In this document: positions 55,770 to 64,000 of the stretch, piece after piece
How positions within the stretch are numbered: position 1 is the stretch's first letter
Layout of the letters: each line of letters starts with the position of its first letter
NCBI GenBank assembly: GCA_036186865.1
Contig: AP025066.1
Location: 16,154,516 to 16,218,515 of the forward strand
From: Eustoma russellianum
Lineage: Eukaryota > Streptophyta > Magnoliopsida > Gentianales > Gentianaceae
Direction of reading: 5' to 3'
DNA: 64,000 nucleotides
Notes under the pieces: model-generated
What the model was told of the DNA's origin: nothing
Databases searched by the model: none
The model's input: only the letters and a program-made list of their open reading frames with translations
Translations under genes and position numbers: made by a program

Positions 55770-56060
55770 CTTTATAACCCTGTGGGTGATCAGTCCACAG
55801 CAACAGAACTTTATATCCCGTGCTGAAAGGTACACCGGCCCCATAACACATAACTTTATACCCCGTGCTGAAAGGTCACGGCCCCATTACATACATCATA
55901 TATCCGCGCTGATAGGTCCACGGGCCCCATAAAATACTTTATTATCGTGCGGATAGGTCCACGGCCACATAACATATTTATTACCCTGCTGTTGATTCAC
56001 AGGTCACCGCTTTTATACCCTGCTTTCGCAGGCGTGACTTTTATACCCTGCGATCAACCT
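55770..56060 (-). promoter_or_regulatory. TATA-containing repeat array of the gypsy-B LTR
   Basis: At least five ~55-bp units carry CTTTATACCCCGTGCTGA or variants (minus strand GGGTATAAAG), separated by GGTCCACGGCCCCATAA. It parallels the gypsy-A array at 7968-8206. The second copy is at 63395-63680. Confidence 0.5.
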
Positions 56061-56399
56061 GCAGCATTTTGTCTTTCGAAAACTTTAAACTTCTCTTGTA
56101 AACTCATGTTCTTTCGTAAAGCAATTCTCAAATCAATGCAAGTGCCCATGTCATGATGCAGGATGCACATGTAACTTTCATATCAAACATGTAACACACA
56201 CACACACATACATCTTTATCAAGTATACGGTCTTGCACCTCAAACACTCCATGTCCGTATCTTCCCAAGTCCGTTTGTCTCACTTACTCACTTGGGATCC
56301 AATCTTATTCTTACTTGATCAAACTTACCATCTACACCTCAATTACACCTTAAATACCTTTGCATTTTATGTTCAAAAGAAGTGTATAAAGTTACTACA

Positions 56400-56690
56400 C
56401 ATACATCGGGCGCCTAAAGGGTCCAAAAGACTTCCAGTATACTTGGACGCCACATGAGGCGCCTAAAGTGACATAGAGCGCCTATACTAGGCGTCGAAGT
56501 GTTCCGGGGATGTGCCGTATACGTTGAACGCCTACATGAAGCGCCTAATGTGACATGAAGCGCCTAATGTAGGTGTTCGAAGTGTACGATGATGCTCCAG
56601 GACACATTGAACGCTACATTAGGCGCCTAATGTGACTTGAAGCGCCTAATGTAGGTGTTCGAAGTGTTCTGACGGTTCTAAACTGCAGTT
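56400..56690. repeat. GCGCCTAATGTAGGCG motif array of the gypsy-B LTR
   Basis: ATGAGG/ATGAAG/TTGAAG anchors at 56454, 56535, 56555 and 56637 give an ~82-bp larger period with doubled motifs. 56553-56587 is identical over 35 bp to 18270-18304 in the copia-1 LTR. Confidence 0.85.
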
Positions 56691-57715
56691 TTTCTGCCAG
56701 TAACTTCCACCAACACCTTTCTTCTTCAACCCTTTCATGTTCAACACTTTAAGATCCATCTTAGCTCCTGGATTTATCATGCTTAACACACAACTAACAT
56801 AATTTGATTCTTAAACAAGCAAACTAGTATCCACCCTAAACCTTCTATCACCCACAACCTTCAATAGATATCTTCAAACCTTCCAACCCAACAAGTCTTA
56901 CAACAATGTCAACATTCATCCCTCCACTCCCTGCAAACACACTCAAAGCATCTAAGGTGTAATCACCAAACTTAAGAACTTACACAAGAACAATAAACAC
57001 AATCACGTATAACATTCTTGTGGGCATATTTAACAACAAAGATCACAACATAACCATTTTCAGATATTGGCCCAAAGAACATAACTTTACTCAATCAACA
57101 ACAACCAATTACCCATATAGTAAAGCATTTAGCATAGACAAGTCAACTACTAATGTGTGATCCAAGTTTTCCTCTCGTAAGAACATAGGGCCCTAAAGTA
57201 TCAAAATTTGCGTAAAGCGTATAGAAAGATTACTTGTCTTGGTTTCTAGTTAATCTTACGGATTTACTACAAGCATTTTGGTAAGGATTGCACCTAGTTT
57301 GACCGCAAGTTCTTTCCTCCTCTTTCTTTTTCTTCTCTCTCCTCTTCTTTCTTCCTCTCTTTCTCCTCTCTCTCTCTTTCCTCCTCTCCTCTCTCTTTTC
57401 CTCTCTCTCTTCCTTCCTTTTTCCTGCAGCCGCCGGTTTCCCCTCTCCTTTTTGGTGTTATAATCGTCCCCCTTAATGCCAATGGGGAGTTATACCAAAG
57501 TGTGGTGTAACTCCCCTATCTTTAGTAGGGGCCTTTTATGTAATTACCCTTAATTACCTTTAATTCTACTTCTAAACCCCTTTTTTTATTTTTTTTCCTA
57601 TATTTTAAGTAACTAATTATCACATCCTACATCATTAATTAAATTGCATTTAAGGTTGACCTAACGTACTGAAAGTCGTGCTTAAAAAGTTACGGGGTAT
57701 GACATTCCACCCCCC

Positions 57716-58085
57716 TTACAAAAAGTTTCGTCCTCGAAACTTACGTACCTTAGTCAAAGAGCTGAGGATACTTCTCCCGCATCTGTTCTTCCGAGCTCCA
57801 ATGGCTTCACGTTCCGTGTGGTTGCTCCACTGGACCTTTACATAAGGGATCACTCGCTTCCTCAACACTTGATCCTTTCGGTCCATAATTTTCACGGGTA
57901 TCTCTTCGTATGTGACATCGTCCTTAAGTTCCAAAGGTTGAGCTTCAAGTACATGACTTGGATCCGTCACGTACTTCCTTAGGTGTGATACGTGAAAGAC
58001 ATTGTGAACTTGCGCCAACACGGGAGGTAACGCTAACCTATATGCCAAGGCTCCCACTTTCTTCCAGTATTTCATAGGGACCAAT
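57716..58085 (-). pseudogene. Gypsy-B chromodomain-like tail
   Basis: GALAYRLALPPVLAQVHNVF, VSHLRKYVTDPSHVLEAQPL and IPVKIMDRKDQVLRKRVIPY match the gypsy-A C-terminus closely. A frame slip after QWSNHTEREA disrupts the last ~20 residues. The polypurine tract (minus-strand AAGGGGGGTGGAA) lies between this and the LTR. Confidence 0.85.
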
Positions 58086-59108
58086 AAAGCGAGGACTTAG
58101 CTTGCCTTTGACTCCAATCCTCATAACGCCCTTCGTGGGTGATACTCTCAAATAAACTTTTTCACCTACATCAAATTCCAATGGTCGTCGTTTGGAATCT
58201 GCCCAACTCTTATTGCGATCCTGAGCCGTCTTGAGTCTTTCTCGGATGACTTTCACCTTCTCTAGCGTCTTCTCCAATAGCTCAGGTCCGGTGATGGTCC
58301 TCACGCCTACTTCGTCCCAATAAACCGGAGACCTACATTTCCTTCCATACAAAGATTCAAAAGGAGACATGTCAATTGCGCTGTGGTAACTATTGTTATA
58401 AAAACTCCATCAGCTTTACTATTCCATCCCAACTCCCTTTGAAATCCAACACGTAAGCCCTTAGCATATCTTCCAAGGTTTGAATAGTCCGCTCGGACTG
58501 TCCATCAATTTGGGGGTGATACGTCGTACTCAACCTTAATTCTGTACCCATGGCTTTCTGGAATGCTGTCCAAAACTTAGAGGTAAATCATGAATCCCGA
58601 TCGGACACTATACTTACTGGGACACCATGTAAGCTAACAATATTCTCCATATATACATTCACTAACTTGTCAAGAGGTGCTTCACTTGAAACGGGTAGAA
58701 AATGGGCAGACTTTGTTAGACGATCCACAATGACCCAAATCATGTCATATCCACTTCTTCTTGTCTTTGGTAACCAGCTACGAAATCCATCGTGACATGT
58801 TCCCATTTCCATTCCAGAATTTCCAATGGCATCAACAATCCACCAGGCCTTTGGTGTTCCGCCTTGACTTGTTGACAAACCAAACACCTCTCTATAAACT
58901 CTGCAATATGTCTTTTCATCCCAGACCACCAATAGTATTGCTTGAGGTCTCTATACATCTTGGTGCTACCAGGGTGTATTGATAGCCTTGAACTGTGAGC
59001 ATCTCGCAATATTTCTCTTCTAAGTTCATCAACATCAGGTACACACAATCTCTCTTTAAACCATAGGCTACCATCCTCTTTAATAATCCGAAACCCCTCA
59101 ATGCTCAT
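58038..59108 (-). pseudogene. Gypsy-B integrase
   Basis: The zinc finger HPGSTKMYRDLKQYYWWSGM then CLVCQQVKAEHQRPGG (59108-58740), a core piece MIWVIVDRLTKSAHFLPV and VSIVSDRDS (58932-58588), then MSPFESLYGRKCRSPVYWDE and KGKLSPRFIGPYEILEESG (58370-58038), the GPY/F-type C-terminal region. The catalytic Glu block (GQSERTIQ) lies in another frame near 58500. Frameshifts occur near 58750, 58580, 58390 and 58050. Confidence 0.85.
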
Positions 59109-59596
59109 GTTCCATTCTTTCCATCATCTCATTTAGGGCCTTATCTTTCTTTTGAGCCTCCTTTATCCGATCAATCAAATTCGGTGAGATGGTCAATGCT
59201 ATTAGGACGTCCACCGTGGATTCCACCAAATCCAAACCAAATTCCTCAATCTCTCTCTCTAGTGGTGATTGTCTCGCATGGCCTGATTTCCTGCTTAAAG
59301 CGTCGGCTACCTTGTTAGCCTTTCCCGGGTGACAATGGATAGTCAGGTCATAATCTTTTAGCAATTCCAACCATCTCCGCTGCCTCATATTTAATTCCTT
59401 CTGTGAGAACAAGTACTTTAAACTCTTATATCCGTGAATACCGCGCACTTCTCTCCATACAAATAATGCCGACAATCTTCAAGGCGAACACAACCGCGGC
59501 AAGTTCAAGATCATGTGTGGGATAGTTTTTGCTCATAAGGCTTTAGATGTCTTGAGGCATATGCGATGACTCGTTCGTTTTGCATTAAAACACAAC
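59098..59596 (-). pseudogene. Gypsy-B RNase H, second part
   Basis: CVLMQNERVI-like sequence starts just after the intron (59596), followed by SLKYLFSQKELNMRQRRWLE and HPGKANKVADALSRKSGHAR (59475-59098). A frameshift near 59500 separates them. Confidence 0.8.
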
Positions 59597-59664
59597 CTAC
59601 AAACAAGGTATTAGTCTAAACTTAATGGTATACAAGATCATAACCTTATACTACATTTACGTAC
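59597..59664 (-). other. Apparent intron 2 of gypsy-B (inside RNase H)
   Basis: 68 bp, GTACGTAAAT ... TTTGTAG on the minus strand, at the same codon as 11869-11938 in gypsy-A. Confidence 0.7.
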
Positions 59665-60720
59665 CTAACCGTTCTTTGCATCACTATAAATCACAAACCC
59701 ATCAGTTCCGGAGGGTTGAGCCAATACTGAGCTGTCGTTAACCTCTTCTTAAGCTCCGTGAGCTTTGCTCGCATTCCGCCGTCCACTCGAACTTGGACTT
59801 CTTTTGAGTAAGGCGACTGAGAGGTACGGCAATCCTTGAGAATCCCTCAACAAACTTTCTGTAATAACCCGTAGACCCAAGAAACTTCGCACTTCGGTGA
59901 CGTTGGTAGGTCTAGGCCATTCAGTTATAGCTTCCACCTTCTTCGGGTCAACAGCAATCCCCTCTTCTGATATCATGACCTAGGAAAGCCACACTTCTTA
60001 ACCAAAACTCACACTTGCTAAACTTAGCATAAAGTTGTTTCTGCCTCAAAATACCTAGTACGGTTCTCAAATGCTCAGTGTGAGTTTGCTCGTCAGGAGA
60101 ATACACCAGAATATCATCTATGAATACCACTACAAACTTGTCCAACTGTTCTCGAAAGACGGTATTCATAAGATCCATAAAAGCTGCGGGGGCATTTGTT
60201 AATCCAAACAGCATCACCAAAAACTCATAGTGGCCATATCTTGTGCGGAAGGCTGTCTTCGCGATGTCTCGGCCTTCACTCGCAACTGATGATACCCTGA
60301 TCGGAGATCAATTTTAGAGAAGATCTTGGCGCCCTTGAGTGATCAAACAAATCCTCAATTCGTGGAAGGGGATACTTATTCTTGATGGTAACTTTATTCA
60401 ACTCTCTATAATCGATACAAAGTCTCATGCTACCATCTTTCTTCTTTACAAAAAACAGGTGCTCCCCAGGGCGATACACTAGGGCGGATAACTTCTTGTC
60501 CAACAACTCCTGCAGTTGTTCCTTCAACTCTCTCAACTTCTGCGGAGCCATTCTATAAGGGGCTTTCGAAATAGGTTTCAGTTCCTGGAATCTAGTTTAT
60601 CTCGAATTCGACTTCCCTCAGGGGTGGTACTCCTGGTAAATCTTCTGGAAACACATCCGGAAATTCATCGACGACAGGAATTGCTCAATAGACGGTACCT
60701 CCTGAGTAACATCCATGGCA
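59665..60720 (-). pseudogene. Gypsy-B reverse transcriptase
   Basis: MAPQKLRELKEQLQELLDKK, VKKKDGSMRLCIDYRELNKV, LFGLTNAPAAFMDLMNTVF, the catalytic FIDDILVYSPDEQ and AKFSKCEFWLRSVAFLGH are all present. Frameshifts lie near 60500, 60340, 60240 and 59960. The EVPSIEQ start has CAG where gypsy-A has TAG. Confidence 0.88.
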
Positions 60721-60735
60721 TACACTAGGAATCCC

Positions 60736-61163
60736 TCAGCACCTTTCCTCAAGGCTTTGCGTGCTTGTGCAACGGACACATATACCTTTTGGGAACTTCT
60801 TTCGTTCCCGCATCTCCTTGTGAAACATTACTCCTTCCATCTTAGCACTCTTGACTGTCACTTGCTTCAATCGACAATCAATGTTGGCGTGATGCTTGGC
60901 CAACCAGTCCATTCCCAATATCACGTCAAAGTCATACATCTGAATAGGGATCAGTGTGACGGAGAATGTTTGTCCTTCAAACTCTAATTCACAATCCCGG
61001 TACTGATGATACGAAACCATAATTTGATCTCCGGCCCGCTTGAACACGATACGGAGTTTTCTAACCACTCAGGCAAACTACCAAGGTGTTTAGTGAATCT
61101 CTTTGCTACGAAGGAGTGGCTTGCCGCCGCTACCAAAGAGCACGTTGGCAGGTACCTTATTTG
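60736..61163 (-). pseudogene. Gypsy-B protease, active site lost
   Basis: NKVPANVLFGSGGKPLL aligns with the gypsy-A active site NNVPANVLFDSGASHSF; the catalytic Asp is Gly. VILGMDWLAKHHANIDCRLK follows intact. Frameshifts at about 61115 and 60750. Confidence 0.8.
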
Positions 61164-61264
61164 CTAAAATCGCACATAAAGCCATATCAAGTATACACGA
61201 AAGATTAAGCACGTAAATACTTAATTCAATAAGGATTTAAACTTAGTTTAAAATGGTATGGTAC
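61164..61264 (-). other. Gypsy-B counterpart of intron 1
   Basis: About 101 bp of AT-rich DNA starting GTACCATACC lies between Gag and protease codons at the same place as 10241-10347. The acceptor that aligns with gypsy-A is mutated (TTAT for TTAG); a TTTTAG lies 9-10 bp further on. Confidence 0.5.
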
Positions 61265-61267
61265 CTG

Positions 61268-62351
61268 CTACTTACGTCGGTAGCCTCCTGCACATCCATG
61301 TCCGTCATGAAATGTACACGGGGCATTTGCTCTAGGCTTCGCTCTCGGCTGCTGAGCCGCCTCTCCAGGATTATTTTTCTTCATCTCCGGGCAGTCCCTA
61401 ATCAATGTGACCCACTTGACCGCATCAGAAACATGCTCCAGCCACTTTCCTACCCTCTCCAACGTGGTTTCTTGTTGCAATGATGGCAAACTCCTATACC
61501 CTGCTGAACTACTGGATTCCTGAGGTGGCAGTCTCTGAAAATTTCCAACTGGGCCTTTCTTCGGAATCTTGACCCAACGTCCGGGTCTTCCACTAACTCG
61601 CACATCATCCTCTTGGCCTCTTGCCTCTATCAGACCTCCAGCACTAGCTGCTCTTGCCGCTACTCTGCGGAAATCGCTCTCCCACCCGAAAACATGCATC
61701 CAACATGTCCTCGTAAGTTTTCATTTCATGCGTTCACTATCGCCGACTGTATCTTCGAGTCCAAACCCCTCTCGAACTTCGTCATCTTAAGACGATTATC
61801 AGACATAATCGCAGGGGCAAACTTCCTCAAGGCATGAAAACGATCCGCATACTCCGACACCGTCATCCTTCATTGCTCCAATCTGTCAAACGCTCTTATC
61901 TTGTCCAATATCGCAGTCTCCGGTACATAGTACTTCAGGAAACATCACAAAACTGTGCCCAAGAGATTGGTGGGGTCATTCTCAAACACCATTCCGTCCC
62001 ACCATTCGCCAGGCTTGCCACTTAGAAGGGGTTGTGGCCACCTCAACCTTTATCTCATTCGGTACTTGCACCAGCCGGAAACATTTTCTCCAACCTCAGC
62101 CAACCAGTGCTGAGCCTCCTCAGGATCAGTACATCCTCCAAACTCCGGCACCCTCATCTTTCTCATCTCTCCATAAAAGAACCGAATGTTATGCTGTGGC
62201 GGTGGAGGAGGCAGAGGCTGATGCTGTTGCGCATACCCTTGTGCGATCACCGTCAGTGCATCAGTGAGCACCTGGGGTAAAACAACTTGTGGTGGCTGGT
62301 TTTCCTGTTCATTGTTAGTGTTCCCTGTGTTCTCTCTCTTCTTGGAGGCAT
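61268..62351 (-). pseudogene. Gypsy-B Gag, frameshifted
   Basis: The start MPPRRER (ATG at 62351) shifts frame within 40 bp. The Gag domain then appears as NIRFFYGEMRKMRVPEFGGC and TDPEEAQHWLAEVGE (62271-62050), further antisense blocks to about 61690, and GRPGRWVKIPKKGPVGNFQR (61699-61268) before a degraded zinc knuckle (HVSDAVKWVTLIRDCPE). Alignment with gypsy-A Gag is clear throughout. Confidence 0.8.
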
Positions 62352-62617
62352 ATTCACTGAAAGGTTAACATTACATTAGCATTCAGCAAATACAAGAGAT
62401 TACTGAAAGCTTGAACGCGTACGAATGAGTGAGGTATGTAGTACAACTATTAATACGAAATTAGATGATAAACGCGCTCGCACACACCCAACCCAGATCA
62501 TACTTAAACACTAAAGAAATCAGTACTTATAACTAAGGATCAACCTTAAGGGAGAATCATAACTTAGGTGTCTAAAAGATCATGAACCTAAGTTTCCGAG
62601 ATAGATCTGAAGCCTAG

Positions 62618-62629
62618 GCTCTGATACCA
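62618..62629 (-). other. Primer binding site of gypsy-B
   Basis: Minus strand TGGTATCAGAGC, two bases inside the LTR end at 62632. Confidence 0.95.
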
Positions 62630-62631
62630 CC

Positions 62632-64000
62632 AGTAGCGCCCCAGCCCGACACTGTCATCGGAATCAGTGCACCCGCCATAGTCTACTATGAGAACTACGA
62701 AGCGTCAAAGCAGATCAAGCATAAATCATCTATGATGTAAGATAAATCAGCGGAAACGTTGTTAAATTTAAAACTTCATCGTCATTAATACAACCAGAAA
62801 ATGCAGCGGAATTAAAAGGTGTTTGTTCATCTAGCTAACATAAGTTTCAGAACAACATAATAACATTGAGTTTCCAACTTAAAGAAGATAGTCCAGCATC
62901 TATCTATTCCCATGTCCGTCATCCCATTGAGCCCACTCGCCATCGTCTTCGATAAATATCATCTCATATTCCGGCTCATCTGAAAAGGAATAGAGTATCT
63001 GTTCTTAGCGAAATTATCGCCAGCAAGTAACCCGTCTATACACCTTACGGGATCACACACGACGAGTCACCAGTGTATAAATCATTGCCCAAAATAAGGT
63101 GCTCGGGGTTAGCAAATAGCATCTTAATAAGAATTCCTCAAAACAGATAAAGCAATAAATGATACACGGATACGAGAACAAACATGTACTAAAACAACAT
63201 ATCACATAAGCAAGTCATAAGCTAGACACGTTTCTTGCATATCAAGTCTTACGCTTCGTGTATCATGATGCATGTACTTCTTTTAAAATCACACACAACA
63301 CCCATGCATATGTCTTCTTTCATAACATGTCATGCGTGTCATTTCACAAAACATTTCATCACACTTCATATCATATTCTTCGTGTAGCAGAACTTTATAC
63401 CCTGTGGGTGATCAGTCCACAGCAAACAGAACTTTATACCCCGTGCTGAAAGGTCTACGGCCCCATAACATATAACTTTATACCCCGTGCTGAAAGGTCT
63501 ACGGTCCCATTACATACATCATATATCTGTGCTGATAGGTCCACGGTCCCATAAAATACTTTATTTTCCGTGCTGATAGGTCCACGGCCCCATAACATAT
63601 TTTATACCCTGCTGTTGATTCACAGGTCACGCTTTTATACCCTGCTTTCGCAGGCGTGACTTTTATACCCTGCGATCAACCAGTAGCCATTTTGTCTTTC
63701 GAAAACTTAAACTTCTCTTGTAAACTCATGTTCTTTCGCAAAGCAATTCTCAAATCAATGCAAGTGCCCATGTCATGATGCAGGATGCACATGTAACTTC
63801 ATATCAAACATGTAACACACACACACATACATCTTACTTATCAAGTATACGGTCTTGCACCTCAAACACTCTATGTCCGTATCTTCCCAAGTCCGTTTGT
63901 CTCACTTACTCACTCGGGATCCAATCTTATTCTTACTTGATCAAACTTACCATCTACACCTCAAATACCTTTGCATTTTATGTTCAAAAGAAGTGTATAA
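62632..64000 (-). repeat. 5' LTR of gypsy-B, cut by the window end
   Basis: Nearly collinear with 55014-56370, with a few percent differences and small indels. From the 3' LTR length, about 1.3 kb more should lie beyond 64000. Confidence 0.9.

Larger units (their letters stand above)
55014..57704 (-). repeat. 3' LTR of gypsy-B (2691 bp)
   Basis: The minus strand starts TGTCATACCCCG and ends GGGGCGCTACT, with CT where CA is usual, in both LTRs. It holds a GGGTATAAAG-type array (55770-56060), the GCGCCTA array (56400-56690) and a long CT-rich tract (57305-57430). Confidence 0.9.
55014..64000 (-). mobile_element. Gypsy-B: decayed chromovirus, right end outside the window
   Basis: 3' LTR 55014-57704, internal region 57705-62631, 5' LTR 62632 to beyond 64000. 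It is inserted in the copia-5 LTR. The domain order is gag, PR, RT, RH, INT, chromodomain-like tail, as in gypsy-A. Many frameshifts and a protease Asp-to-Gly change show it is inactive. The integrase C-terminal region missing from gypsy-A is present here. Confidence 0.92.

Noticed and set aside
57278..57482. Frames rich in Ser/Leu or Glu/Lys/Arg
   Set aside because: They translate the CT-rich tract of the gypsy-B LTR on either strand; the acidic/basic repeat is compositional.

Overview
This window is nuclear DNA from a flowering plant, probably a eudicot, in a retrotransposon-rich region between genes. The evidence is AT-rich non-coding DNA, plant-type Ty3/gypsy chromoviruses and Ty1/copia elements with initiator-tRNA-Met primer sites, SINEs, RTE-type LINE remnants and two scaffold N gaps. 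Nothing prokaryotic is present. The species cannot be named from the sequence.

The underlying layout is an old tandem segmental duplication. Arm 1 covers about 4740-29920 and arm 2 about 32362-50985. Each arm ends with one copy of a small gene for a putative secreted six-cysteine (knottin-like) peptide: 28544-29760 and 50115-50830. Different transposons later entered each arm, so each arm often preserves the empty site of an insertion in the other. Arm 1 received gypsy-A (6348-15961, target duplication CGGCC), a SINE with a 17-bp target duplication, and copia-1 inside that SINE (17113-27332). Arm 2 received a solo LTR (32433-33348, ATCAC), copia-2 (34223-40348), a SINE-like and a LINE fragment (41664-42700), an RTE LINE (43010-44265) and copia-4 (44598-49474, GAAAC).

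Outside the arms lie a truncated gypsy-C (about 1488-4630, minus), a copia-3 remnant (29960-31335, minus), copia-5 (51169-55013, minus) and gypsy-B (55014 to beyond 64000, minus), which inserted into the LTR of copia-5. Dispersed TRIM-like and SINE repeats lie between them.

Gypsy-A is the youngest element; its LTRs differ at only about a dozen positions over 2.54 kb. It encodes Gag, protease, RT, RNase H, integrase and a chromodomain-like tail. It carries two apparent spliceosomal introns, one in-frame TAG and an in-frame loss of the integrase C-terminal part. Gypsy-B is a decayed relative with interruptions at the same two intron positions.

The least expected pattern is that unrelated LTRs share short palindrome-rich tandem motifs. 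An ATCGATCGAT-type motif occurs in gypsy-A and copia-2 LTRs and at 1101-1345. A GCGCCTAATGTAGGCG-type motif occurs in copia-1 and gypsy-B LTRs. In gypsy-A and copia-1 the repeat period is about 52 bp.
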